A DNA stretch of 64,000 nucleotides, taken from Parasponia andersonii (taxonomy: Eukaryota > Streptophyta > Magnoliopsida > Rosales > Cannabaceae). The position numbers and the translations under genes are program-made. Within the stretch, counting starts at the first letter, position 1. Every line of letters starts with the position of its first letter. The notes beneath the pieces are model-generated. The model was not told the origin of the DNA. It ran no database searches and saw nothing but the letters and a program-made list of their open reading frames with translations. The stretch covers positions 114,722 to 178,721 of the forward strand of contig JXTB01000167.1 in the NCBI GenBank assembly GCA_002914805.1, read 5' to 3'. Positions 11,831 to 21,564 of the stretch are shown here, in pieces.

Positions 11831-11849
11831 CAAATATCCTTATTTTATT

Positions 11850-13881
11850 CTCCTATGTACACAAAAAAGCAAAACATCATAACAACAAGGAAAGCAATTG
11901 AAACAACTTAAAATAAACAAGAACATAGAAAAACTTAAGAAAAAATAGTACTAGATAACCCCATTGTTATGAACTTAACAAAAAGCCAAAAAATGATCTC
12001 AAATTACTCAAAAAAAAGCAAAAATAATTTTAAAAATACCCCTAACTAGATTTACAACCACATGCTAGTATTAGAACACTAGCTAAGAATAAATCAGAAC
12101 ATAGGCAAATGCTCAAATTAGAGCAATACTTTCTAACTTCTACTTCTAAAGAATAATTTGTATTTTTACTTATAGGAATGCCTAAAATATGAGAAAAACA
12201 AACATAAGAATCACTCATAAGAATCAACAATAACCCACAAATTGATCAGAAGTTGAATTAATAAAAGTGAAAAGTACATAGAAAAAGTCAAGACTTTATT
12301 TTGGGGGTGAGGGGAAGTCAAAGCTCTAACACCGAAAAAGACCACTCATTTAACATATAGATATAATTTGAGCATTGGCTTGTAGACATTGGCCTGTAGA
12401 TAAATCACACGGAGGCAAACTTGTAGACACAAAACAGAAATAGATATAATTGAGATGGATTTGATCTGTACTCAATACACAGATTTGTTTCCGATTGAAA
12501 AAAATATATGGACTAGTGGATTTGAAGAATAGCAAAACTAATTATTTGAAAGAATATGATATAAATTTATATATATATAATATCATAAATATTCTTAAAG
12601 GAATAGACTGAAAGATAAAAAAGGTTAAAGAACCATATACGCTAGTTAATTGACTTTTTCTTACTACACTTCGACGGTTTTTTTCCAATTAATCAAATAC
12701 GACTATTTAATCTTTTTTCTTTTTTTTTGATCTAAAGATTACTTTCATCTTACAAAAGAGAGAAATGGTTTATTGGCGCGACCAGATTTCGATGATCAGA
12801 TTGGTAGAGAAATAAGTCAAGATTAGAAAAAAAAAATGAATAAAAAAACGTACCCAAAAGAGAATCGACTACTCGGATACACACTGATCCTAGTCAAACA
12901 GAGGAATCAAATAAAGCCAATCATGAATCCAGTTTAGCGAAATCAACAAAAAATATCATATTTAATTTATAATCCAATATAATACAGAGTCCAACTTAAA
13001 TCTCACTCAAATAATCACAAAAAGTTCGATATAACACTAAAAAATTGACAACTTCAAGATCGAAATCAATTTTCTTTTTTAATTCCATATATATAATCAA
13101 ATGGATCATTAACAAATTAACTCAGAAAGAGATTACACAAAATCGAATCAAGCATAAACGATTCCATGAGTATTACGATGTAGAGACTCTATGAGGAAGA
13201 TGAACGAAGAACCAGTATCTAAAAATTTAGAAAATTGTTACCTTAAGAAGAGATCAAATAAAGACGAGTTTTCCACTTAAGGGAGTTAGTCGCTGAAGAA
13301 CGATAGACCTGATATTACGAAACGCTATATTTCAATGACATTTTTCGGGGAACAGAAATAGTTGGTTGACAATGAAAAAGGAAAGAGGAGAAAATCATGG
13401 TCACAATCAAATCTGATGGCTTATTCAGAAAGTAAAAGAAGCGAGTAAGAGATAACCCCTTCTAATTTTTTCCGGAAAAAATCTTCAATATTTCCTTCAA
13501 GTAAATTACTTGAGTGAAAAATGAGATTTTGCTCATATTTATTTGCTTTTTTCATTTCATTTCTTATTGATATTGTTATTCTTTTTTTTCCCTAAGGTTA
13601 AATTATCATATCTAAATCCTTACATGAAATAATTAAAAAAATAACAAAAATTAAAACAAAGATACCATTGTGATAATTATATATTGAGGGATAGATGCAA
13701 GTACGAGCAATTACAATTTACTGTCTCTATTCATTAGGAAGTTTGACAGTTATTATTCATTAGTCCAAAATCCTATAATTTTTGTTTTAAAGAAAAAGAA
13801 AAGGCTACGATGGTTTAGGCAATAATCTTCTTTAAAATAGAACCCCATAATTATCAATAAAACATTTGACCTTAAATCTGC
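11850..13881 (-). other. Probable unique host DNA: leader and first intron of a lost or distant gene
   Basis: This is the only long stretch without retroelement motifs. Read on the minus strand, 13560-13240 is pyrimidine-rich, leader-like text with CTCTTACTCGC and AACTCCCTTAAGTGG, followed by CTTCTTAAG|GTAACAATT at about 13240, a good plant 5' splice donor. Downstream (13230-12300) is T-rich sequence resembling a first intron. No convincing downstream exon is visible before the family D LTR debris begins at about 11830. I infer the 5' part of a host gene whose body is outside or destroyed; no product can be named. The flank continues, after removing the Tat insertion, at 36409-36484. Confidence 0.35.
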
Positions 13882-14509
13882 TGTTGACAGAGGTTTTGTC
13901 AACAATGAATTTAAGAAATTGCAAGATGTGACTTGTGTGTGAAAAAGGCTGATTAATCAAAGCAAGTAAAGAGACAAGAATTTTATAGTAGTTCAGCCCC
14001 AAAAAAAAGATGAGCCTATGTTAACTGTTTTTTACTATTTTTTGGAGAATTACAAGAGTTTTATTAAGTCTCAAAGTTGGAATTCCCAAGAGCTAAAAAT
14101 ACAGAATGTCATCTAGAAAAAAGAAGTAAAAAGAGTCTAAAGTCCAAAAGTCTCTCACAGCAGTATTGAACTCCCTTTATATAGGTGAAGGTAGCTCAAT
14201 GTTTCCCAATTGTGAAAACGGCTAAGTGTGTAATTAGAAAATATAATTTGAGTAACAATATAATTGGGTAATAATTTAAATGAAACGATTGATTGATCTT
14301 CAAAGAGAAACTTTGTTTCCCTTTCTTCGTAGATTACCCATTTGATAAAGTTTGATCTAGTTTCCTTTTCATACTGGTCGTACTAAACTCATTCGAAGTA
14401 GGTTGCACTTTTATCAGAAAAATTCTCATGCGACCTGACGCATCCAACTTGGTCGCTAACTTTACCTTTTTGGCATTGACTAACACATAGGTTTTTAGAC
14501 CGCACAATA
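13882..14509 (-). repeat. 3' LTR of the Tat element (628 bp)
   Basis: Starts TGTTGACAGAGG and ends GCACAATA in plus-strand reading; the partner at 35784-36408 reads TATTGACAAAGG to GCACAACA. Both hold a TATA-like CTTATATAGG or CTTTATATAGG (minus strand CCTATATAAG) near 14175 and 36075. The two LTRs differ at many scattered positions, so the insertion is not recent. Confidence 0.9.
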
Positions 14510-14526
14510 ATTGTCCCCCATCTCCA
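14510..14526 (-). other. Polypurine tract of the Tat element
   Basis: On the minus strand GGAGATGGGGGACAATTA directly precedes the 3' LTR start. It is the expected site for plus-strand priming. Confidence 0.8.
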
Positions 14527-14906
14527 TTAGTTCTTTAGGATAAAATGGAGCTTCCTTCTCTGATAAGTGTAAGCTTAAAAAATGCGACATCATGACATAA
14601 TCTTGAGATATTCGAAGAGTCGATAGTTCTCAAATCCTATCTTTTTAGAACCATGCGTACCTTTTAATGACAGATGCAATCATGTGTCACCTTTTCTCAG
14701 GAGAATAGCAAAACTCGAGAAGACTTCTCCGTTTTTTGAGCAGATGCGATGATAGTGATGTCGCCAACTATTGTCTTAATCGAGACGTTTCAAATTTTGA
14801 AAAGATACTCATTTAATTTCGAAAATTAACTCCCGCATAAACTTAGAGCATTAGATCCGAAAATTAAATGCCTTGATCTACGGCTGTGATTTGATGATGC
14901 TTGAGA
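14527..14906 (+). promoter_or_regulatory. Promoter region of the antisense gene of the Tat element
   Basis: About 380 bp between the 3' LTR/polypurine tract and the first exon of the plus-strand accessory gene. No coding signal. Its right end runs into a TATA-like TATATATAT at 14907-14915, about 20-30 bp before a pyrimidine-rich leader (CCTCCTCTTCAAAACTCG), which suggests transcription opposite to the element's gag-pol. Confidence 0.5.
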
Positions 14907-14915
14907 TATATATAT
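14907..14915 (+). promoter_or_regulatory. TATA-like box of the antisense gene
   Basis: GAGATATATATATCC sits about 20-30 bp upstream of the probable transcription start near 14935-14940 and about 660 bp upstream of the ATG at 15578, with an intron between. Assigned by position and composition only. Confidence 0.5.
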
Positions 14916-14934
14916 CCAAAATCTATCCGCCTCC

Positions 14935-16981
14935 TCTTCAAAACTCGAACCCTATTGCCTCCTGTTCTTGTTTCGTTTCTTCTAAAATCCGAAGTGTCCA
15001 TAAGACAAATCCTCCCGATGTCCCTTATCATTTTTCAGCCCGTACAAATTCATCACCTTCTCGGACGAAGTCATCACCACAATCTTTCAGACAACATCTC
15101 GGTTCTCCAGTCTCCGAAAAAAGGTTAGCATACATTCTCTCTCTCTTATTGTTCTTTGATTTTCAGTAAACCCTTATTTATAGAGCTTATTTCTTGAAAC
15201 AGAAAGACAAATTGTAGAGCTTAAATGCCCCGAACATAAACCCATCCCCATATTCAGATGGACTGAAAAATGGGAATATCTCAGAATCTCTCTATTAATT
15301 TATCGAATAAATTAATTTTAGATAATTGATAGACGAACTCATAGAAGAAATTTAGGACCTGAAATCTTGATGTTTGAAAACCCAAATCAGTCGAGTGACT
15401 AATTACCGAAGAGTTGCTCGAATAATTTTTGATGAATCCATAGATTGATTAGAAAAAATTCGATGAACAGCTTGTTATCGATGCAATCCTAGGATTTGTG
15501 GCCCCAAATTGCTCGCATATAGCGAAGATACCTGATGCTCACATAGGACTAAACCCATCCCATATTTCTTCTTTCAGATGTCTAGTAGTGAGGAATTTAG
15601 GGAGAGGAATGCATTCTCAGAAGAATCATCTAATACAAGCACTAGCACTATAATTCTCGAAGACTATCTCGAGCCAGAACATGAAATAGAAATAACTGGG
15701 GCTAGGAAAAGTAGTCCTCACATAGGCGACCTCCCTCAAGGTCAATAGCCTCGGCATATCAGAGATGCCCCTGCATTTGCAATGGGTTATCATTATGTAG
15801 AGGGAGATTGGTCATGTACCAATATAAAGATGAGCTGTATAACAAACAAGCTCAAAAAGATCGTATGCAACTACAAAATCAACGTCCCTCTTTGCCTACC
15901 CATTGAGTTCAATCGACCACACACACCTCCTCATGGAATTGCTTCATTCTCAGAAGCAGTTCTCAAATATGGTGTCCACCTCCCACTTCATCCATATATA
16001 AAATCGATCGTCGACTATTATGGAGTTTTCCCTTTCAACTAACCCCAAATACATATAGATACATGGTCAGTCTGTACATATTATACCATAAATTAGGTTT
16101 AGAATCTCCCACTTCTGAAGAGTTCGCTTGGTTCTACCAAGTGAAATCGAACCCATCAGATTTCGGCTTCTTCTATGCGAGCAAGTGGTCAAACCAATTA
16201 ATCAAAACTATCCACGGGGTCCGCAACAACATGGGAAAATGGAAAAATCTATTTTTCCACTTTGACTACGTGGATAACAGCTTCTTTCAAAACCCTGGTT
16301 GGTAACTTTCAGCTTATTGCTTTATTTATATAAATATATCATTCTGATCACATTCGTATATCATTGCAGATAATAGGAAATGTCCAGGATTCTCCAAAGA
16401 GTAGCTTATAAGGGTGTATAAAATAAACAACCTTCTGATCAAAGAATTTGATTGGAAGAGGCTTGGGACGACCAATAACCTAGTTGCTTTCGGACTGTTT
16501 CCAAAGGGAGCCGTTCTTCGAGATTCTGTGAACCATCTGACTAAACCCTCGAGCTCGAAGAAGAAGCTGAGGAAACAAAAGGAAATGGGTGCCTTTTGTT
16601 CTAAACCTAGGAACGAAAAGTACCTGCCACTCCTACTGTCTCAGAACTATCATCTTCGAAAGCTGCATCGCCACCAATTTCTCAACAGCAAGAAGGTTTT
16701 TTTCCCTCCTTTTTGTCGCATTATATACCTCGCATGCTAACTAATCATATTTGTATAGAAATGACAATTGGCAACAGACTAGGAGTACCACCTTCAACAC
16801 TGGGTTCAATGGCGAAGTCCAAGAGACCAGACAGCATACCCCCTTCCTCGACGAAAGGAAAAGAGAAAGTCGACACTTCAAAGAAGCTTAAAGTCGCCTT
16901 TGAGGATATCTCAACAAGCTCACCTCCTCCTCAGCCTTCAAAAACTGTGAGCCAGCCTGAGCCATCCAAGGAAATAACCAC
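14935..16981 (+). pseudogene. Antisense accessory gene of the Tat element, 5' part ('putative gypsy type transposon' domain)
   Basis: This gene lies opposite to gag-pol. A leader exon (about 14935-15123) ends AAG|GTTAGC and an intron 15124-15577 ends TTCTTTCAG, directly followed by ATG at 15578. The frame from 15578 (SSSEEFRERNAFSEESSNTS, acidic and Ser-rich) has one TAG near 15746 and continues into the recognisable domain: LCLPIEFNRPHTPPHGIASF (about 15890-15950), ending at a stop at 16040-16042. After a frame change come MVSLYILYHKLGLESPTSEE (from 16063) and GKWKNLFFHFDYVDNSFF. This is the plant domain listed as 'putative gypsy type transposon', known from accessory genes of Tat-lineage elements. 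Further introns seem to span about 16300-16369 and 16696-16759. The Athila element cuts the gene at 16981. Function is unknown. Confidence 0.8.
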
Positions 16982-18634
16982 TGACTAATTCAAATTAATG
17001 AAGTCTTTTCCCAAGTACAGGAGTGTCAAAGTAATAAATTACTCGGTAAGACCGAGGTCGATCCACAGGACGGTTAGTGAATAATACAAGACCATAACAT
17101 ATATATTACACGAATAAAGATGATGGAAGAAAGTATGTTGTAAGATGATTATGAAAATATGAAAAAAGTGACAAAAATATAATGATATAAAGTTGTAAAA
17201 TTTAACAGTTGCTAAGATTAGGGGATCCACTCTTGGGTACATCAAATAAGTATAACCTAAGATCTTTTATCACTCAATTGGAATCCACACACAACAGAGG
17301 TTCCAATCAGAAGATTAATAATTAAAGGTCCATTATTAGTTATTTATGTGATTAGATTAGTTTTCTTAATTACCTTCTTTGATAACGCCAACACTTGCAA
17401 ATGTGGTCAAGCATTCATGGTGCCACCTTATGTCCACAACAAATCAAAATCCCTTACTAGCACAACCGGTACAAAAGGAATTACGTATTTATTGTGCCAA
17501 TGGTTGACTACAATGAATCAAGACTCACCACTTAACAAGGAGGGTACTATGATTGATTACGAAAATTAAATAGCACATGCATAACAATGATTAAAAGATA
17601 TAAACAATGAAGTCCACCTAGAGTTTAGATTATACCAATCTTTTCCCTAAGAGGTTCACCCTTTCATCTTAGCAACATACAAGATTAAGTAAACATGATG
17701 AAGAAGAATAACAAGTATGAACACAATATGAACATAACTATAAACATAAAACTCTTACTATTTTGAAGACAAAGCAAGATTAAAATAACATAAATAACAA
17801 GATGAGAATAAAAGAAAGTGATTTTGATCTCAAACTAAGATGCCTCCTAAGCCTATCTTAAGCATCTATTTATAGGAAAATTTAGAGATACAAAGTCAAA
17901 ATTTGTAAACTAAAGATAAGAGCAAGTTGGCAACTTGTTTTGGCAGATTCAGTCTCTCTCAAAGATATATCTGAAACTTCATGAATTTTCATGAGCAATG
18001 TCTTGATCGAGAAGAAAACTTGAAGTCTTATCTCTTAGGAGTCGTATGTCACAAAAATTGCATCCATTGGAGATGTATTTCTTGACTTATAGCAAAATTG
18101 GTGAAGTTAGGTTCTGCTGAGTCAAAATCGGTTGCTAATCTTTTTATGTGGAAAGATCCGATATTTTTACCCAAATTTCGGCTTCTTTTGAATTTTCTCA
18201 AAGAACAAATCTTCTAGATAATTTTTTTTACGTGTCCATAGCATCAAGAATCACTTCATTTGAGATTGTAATGAGATCACAATGGGCCAAAAGATAAAGG
18301 GTATTGGGCTGAACATGAGTGCAGTCCAATTTATAATGTTGTCTATTTGAGACCCATTTCGAAATAATCTGGGTAGATCTTGTGAACTGGACTAGAATAA
18401 TTGAGTCCAGAATCCATGAGTTCAATAATTTGATCAAAATCCCATGTAGTTTAGAATCTGTGCCTATTTTACGAAACCTGTGCAGATTTGAATATATTAA
18501 GCACAAATTAGAGATAATTCTTGCTTTTATGCCTATGTCTCCAAAAGTGCTTTAAATTAAGGAATTTAATGAAACTCTAAGTGTATAATGATGATCTAAT
18601 CCCATAATAAATGTACACAATTAGATGTTCATCA
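16982..18634 (-). repeat. 3' LTR of the Athila element (1653 bp)
   Basis: Runs from TGACTAATTC to GTTCATCA. It aligns along its whole length with 27080-28734, with scattered substitutions and very small indels. On the minus strand the LTR opens TGATGAACATCTAATTG. It contains no coding sequence; small frames such as 17348-17569 and 18228-18506 are by-products. Confidence 0.92.
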
Positions 18635-18646
18635 CACCCCCTAACC
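18635..18646 (-). other. Polypurine tract of the Athila element
   Basis: On the minus strand GGTTAGGGGGTG abuts the 3' LTR start TGATGAAC. A second purine tract of the same kind lies about 1.06 kb upstream at 19698-19710. Confidence 0.75.
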
Positions 18647-19869
18647 AGCTTATTACAAGTCCCTAGTAATTAAAGCGTTATCACTTAACAAAATTTCCTT
18701 TCAAAGTAATCACCACTTTTTCTCTCTTTGATTTATCCAAATAAACAAACTCTCAATTTTTATTGAATCAAATATTCTTAAGTTAAAATATTAATAAACC
18801 TTCCTTTTTGTGATCATATAACAACACATAATCATGGGGCTTAATTAAAAAATGTAATATAAGTTCTAATATTTTACCGAGGGTAGCTTCTTTGAGTATG
18901 GGGCAATTTTTGTTTTTCTTTTTTTTTAAACACAATGCTATGAACAATATATCCTTAACCCATGTAGCAAGCTTTAGGCTAATGACTCCCAGACCAGTTG
19001 GCCTGAAGGCATTAGGTGTTGAGACACCCCTATGAGCTTAATAACTCAGGTTGCAGATGCTTTTATTAAATAAGGCAATCATAGATAGTATAATGTCTAG
19101 TTTCCTTAAGCTTTCTCCTTAACTCTTGTAACGAGTTTTAGGCTAATAACTCCCAAGCCAATTGGCCTTACGGTACTAGGTGTTAAGACACCCCTTCGGG
19201 CTTAATTGCTCGAGTCAAGGAGGCTATAAAACTAAACTTTTCTACGATTTTTTCTTTATAATAATATGTACTTTTTTTCTTTTTTTTATTATTAATTTTT
19301 TTTTATTTTACCCCTACCCTTAGTTGCCACCTTTGATAAAATTTAAGAACTTGAGTATCATAGCAGTTCAATTTGTAACCCACAATTAGATGTCAAAGTG
19401 TGCGTATGTGTGTGTGGAGGATGGTTTATGAATATTTGTTAAATAAGTATATGAACATAATCTAAGAGTTTGTAAATTTGAATATTTCAAAAAGAAATGC
19501 ATAATGAAACAATATTGAGAAATTTAAAACTCAAGACTAAATATTATATATCCACTATGATGCGTCTCAAGAGTAAACTTACTTCTTACTCTACCGTCAA
19601 TGATGTAGTCGCTATGTCCAATGGTTTTAATAACAGCAAAAAGATTTTTTTTCTTTTTTTGTTTTGATTTTTTTTTTGGTGTTAACTTTAACTATCCTTT
19701 CCCCCCAACCAGAATCAAACATTGTCCCAAATGTCTTGAGTTAAATAAGAAAAGTATAGAAAACATTACCTGTGACATGAACTACTGAAAAACCTGAAAC
19801 ATACATTAAGGAAATAAAATGATGTGAGAAAAACCATGAGACTAGAAAGTTTTACAGACTAAGAGACAG
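18647..19869 (-). other. Athila 3' untranslated region
   Basis: No coding domain. It has long T and A runs (18910-18930, 19260-19310, 19645-19680) and a diverged pair of about 100-bp direct repeats. A second purine block on the minus strand reads GACATTTGGGACAATGTTTG followed by GGTTGGGGGGAAAGG (19698-19735); it matches the GGACAAT...GGGGG block seen in the other Athila element at 44385-44412. Confidence 0.65.
18951..19212. repeat. Two diverged about 100-bp direct repeats in the Athila 3' UTR
   Basis: Copy 1 (about 18953-19055) and copy 2 (about 19117-19212) share CCTTAAC, CTTTAGGCTAATGACTCCC-like text, AGTTGGCCT, TAGGTGTTGAGACACCCCT and GCTTAATAACTC-like text in the same order. They are about 163 bp apart and clearly diverged, so the duplication is older than the two-LTR divergence. 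It may be a feature of the family rather than of this copy. Confidence 0.75.
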
Positions 19870-20492
19870 ATCTAATCTGACTTTTTTTCGACGTTCTTTG
19901 TTTGACCAGTCTAACTGAGTTATGGCTGGATCAACTTTTGGAACATAGATTTGCAATTGATCAATTAACTGCTCAGGAGTTATAGCAGAGATGAAGATTC
20001 GTCTTGAGAGTCAGAAATAAACTTCTGTTCTACAACATGATCTAGACAGGACAACAAACCATTAACATTTAATAGGCCGATAGGTTTTTAGTGGATTTTT
20101 AGCTGAGCCCAAGAAGCAATTTGAAAAATTTCTTCTAATGTTCCAATGCCCCCTGGTAAGGCAATAAAAGTGTCAGAATGGTCAAGCATCTTTTGTATTC
20201 GTTCATGCATTGTTGACACTTTCAATTCTTCCCCAGCTATTTTTCTGGTGATATTTCCTTCAGTCAAAGCTTTTGGGATGATTCCCAAAACTTGACTTCC
20301 TCCAATGAATGCAGCTGTTGACACACTCCCCATTAACCCAAGACTACCTCCCCCATAAACTAAAGGGATTTTTCTTTCAACTAACACCTTACCAAGGTGA
20401 TTTGCTACCTCTAGGAACTCTTTATCTTTCCCTGGACTGGATTTACAAAATACACAAATATTTTTGATTTTATGTGATGAGGATCTGGCCAT
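19870..20492 (-). pseudogene. LOG: LOG-type cytokinin riboside 5'-monophosphate phosphoribohydrolase, intronless copy
   Basis: LOG enzymes release active cytokinin bases from their ribotides in the cytosol. The frame from ATG at 20492 gives 134 residues with the family motifs: VFCKSSPGKD (14-23, usually CGSS), LVYGGGSLGLMG (44-55), MHERIQKM (95-102) and ALPGGIGTLEEIF (111-123). The Arg and Glu residues of the last two motifs, which define the active site, are kept. A TAA at 20088-20090 interrupts the frame right after the WAQLKIH motif, but the same frame continues with KPIGLLNVNGLL. A frame change near 19990 then leads to a stretch reading LIDQLQIYVPKVDPAITQLD, the normal LOG C-terminus. Total length about 205 codons, close to plant LOG size, with no introns, whereas plant LOG genes have several. 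It lies inside the Athila element, in pol orientation. It is a retro-transposed or otherwise captured copy and is now broken. Confidence 0.88.
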
Positions 20493-20566
20493 TTTAACAC
20501 TCCTCTTAAACTTATGAATAAGTTTGAGTTGAATAAAAATGGAGACAAGAAATCATGTATTTATAG
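20493..20566 (-). promoter_or_regulatory. TATA box and leader of the captured LOG copy
   Basis: On the minus strand CTATAAATA (20558-20566) lies 66 bp upstream of the LOG ATG, followed by a short AC/T-rich leader free of ATG (GTCTCCATTTTTATTCAACTC onward has one out-of-frame chance only by eye). This looks like a compact core promoter, which would not be part of a simple cDNA copy. Functional status is unknown. Confidence 0.5.
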
Positions 20567-20588
20567 AGATAGGAAAAGTAATACAATG

Positions 20589-20616
20589 ATAGCACCTACG
20601 GGCGTAGGCCGGCTAT
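20589..20616. other. GC-rich hairpin upstream of the LOG promoter
   Basis: ATAGC (20589-20593) pairs with GCTAT (20612-20616), and CCTACG (20595-20600) pairs with CGTAGG (20603-20608) around a 2-nt loop. An A-rich run follows at once on the plus strand (20621-20630). It stands out in AT-rich surroundings. The role is unknown; it could be a border structure of the captured segment. Confidence 0.55.
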
Positions 20617-20742
20617 TATTAAAAAAAAAATTGAAAATTTTAACAAAATGACAAAAGAGCATTGCATGCATATATACAGGTAGTTGTGATTGTGGCTCAC
20701 ATCTTCCTCTGGTTTTACGTCCAGTAATGGCTTAAATGCCCT

Positions 20743-21372
20743 CTATGGGTCGAGAATTTGCTTCCCATCCAATTTTCTTATAAATTGACAAACAGGGTCT
20801 TTTAAAGTCAGATTCCCAAGACTATATCGCTCATACTCTTGTTGAAATTGGGGCCATAATTTGTGAATTACAATATGTACTTCTCCATTAGGATGCATCT
20901 CAAGGGTCGATAGGAGATCATCCAATGACCCCTTACTCATGCTATCCTTAATAAAGTTTATTTTATCTTAACGATTTGTGGATACCATTCCTAAAGAGCG
21001 GCATTTTGTATTACAAGTCCATCATGCACATTTATGACAAACTTTCATTCTTTTAGCACGACGCTTTTTTGCAAATGAGCTTTTACCATGACCAAGCATG
21101 TATGAAACAAATGAATTTAAAAACTCACCTGATAATCATTCCTTTGCTTCAATAATCCAACGAACATCTTCAGGAATGCCCATATGCATTAGTAACCTTA
21201 ATCTTTCACACCTAGCAAGGTAAATTTTTAGCAGAGTATTTTGAGGAAGAGAAGGAAAGTATTTTTGCAATTTTAAAAGAGTGACATCCATCTTGAAGGA
21301 AGAAATTGAAAGGAAAAGGAAATAAGTAAAAAGATGTTGTGCATCCTCATGAGAGATTGGAACTTTATGCAT
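20743..21372 (-). pseudogene. Basic Cys-rich protein remnant, resembling flexivirus nucleic-acid-binding proteins
   Basis: One minus-strand reading frame, interrupted by stops at 21136-21138 (after residue 78), near 21024 and near 20967, runs from an ATG at 21370-21372 (or the internal ATG at about 21289-21291) to a stop at 20743-20745, about 185-205 codons. The middle part has a basic stretch followed by cysteines, FAKKRRAKRMKVCHKC, then two more Cys in WTCNTKCRS, and then KINFIKDS. A helix-rich N-terminal part, an Arg/Lys cluster, a CxxC zinc-finger-like motif and a following FI(K/R) segment form the plan of the small 3'-proximal nucleic-acid-binding proteins of carla- and vitivirus-like plant viruses. 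The match is by eye. It is not a known Athila protein. It might instead be an unrecognised plant zinc-finger protein. It lies between integrase and the LOG copy in the same orientation. Confidence 0.45.
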
Positions 21373-21564
21373 AATTTTTTTATTTTCATTTTTTTTTCAT
21401 CAGTTATTGTGGGAAACTGAAGAAACTGACTTAAAGGTCACGGAGTACCGTTATCTGCCACTTAACCGAGAAAGTAATGAAAGAAGCAAACAAACACACA
21501 AAAACAATCTGCAAGATCAAACAAAGTTAAAAATAGAGAATTGAAGATTTACAACAAATTATGA
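21373..21564 (-). other. Spacer between Athila pol and the captured cassette
   Basis: About 190 bp with no recognised motif. It includes a T-rich run on the plus strand (21377-21400, A-rich on the coding strand) just before the Cys-rich frame. The join of Athila and foreign sequence is probably somewhere here, but I cannot place it. Confidence 0.5.

Noticed and set aside
16414..16740. 108-codon plus frame read through as one exon
   Set aside because: It runs across what look like splice sites at about 16696; the accessory gene is better explained as several exons.
20589..20616. Hairpin upstream of LOG as a replication origin of a geminivirus- or nanovirus-like ssDNA
   Set aside because: The loop has only 2 nt, and I see no conserved nonanucleotide in it; a TATA box downstream of a hairpin is not enough.
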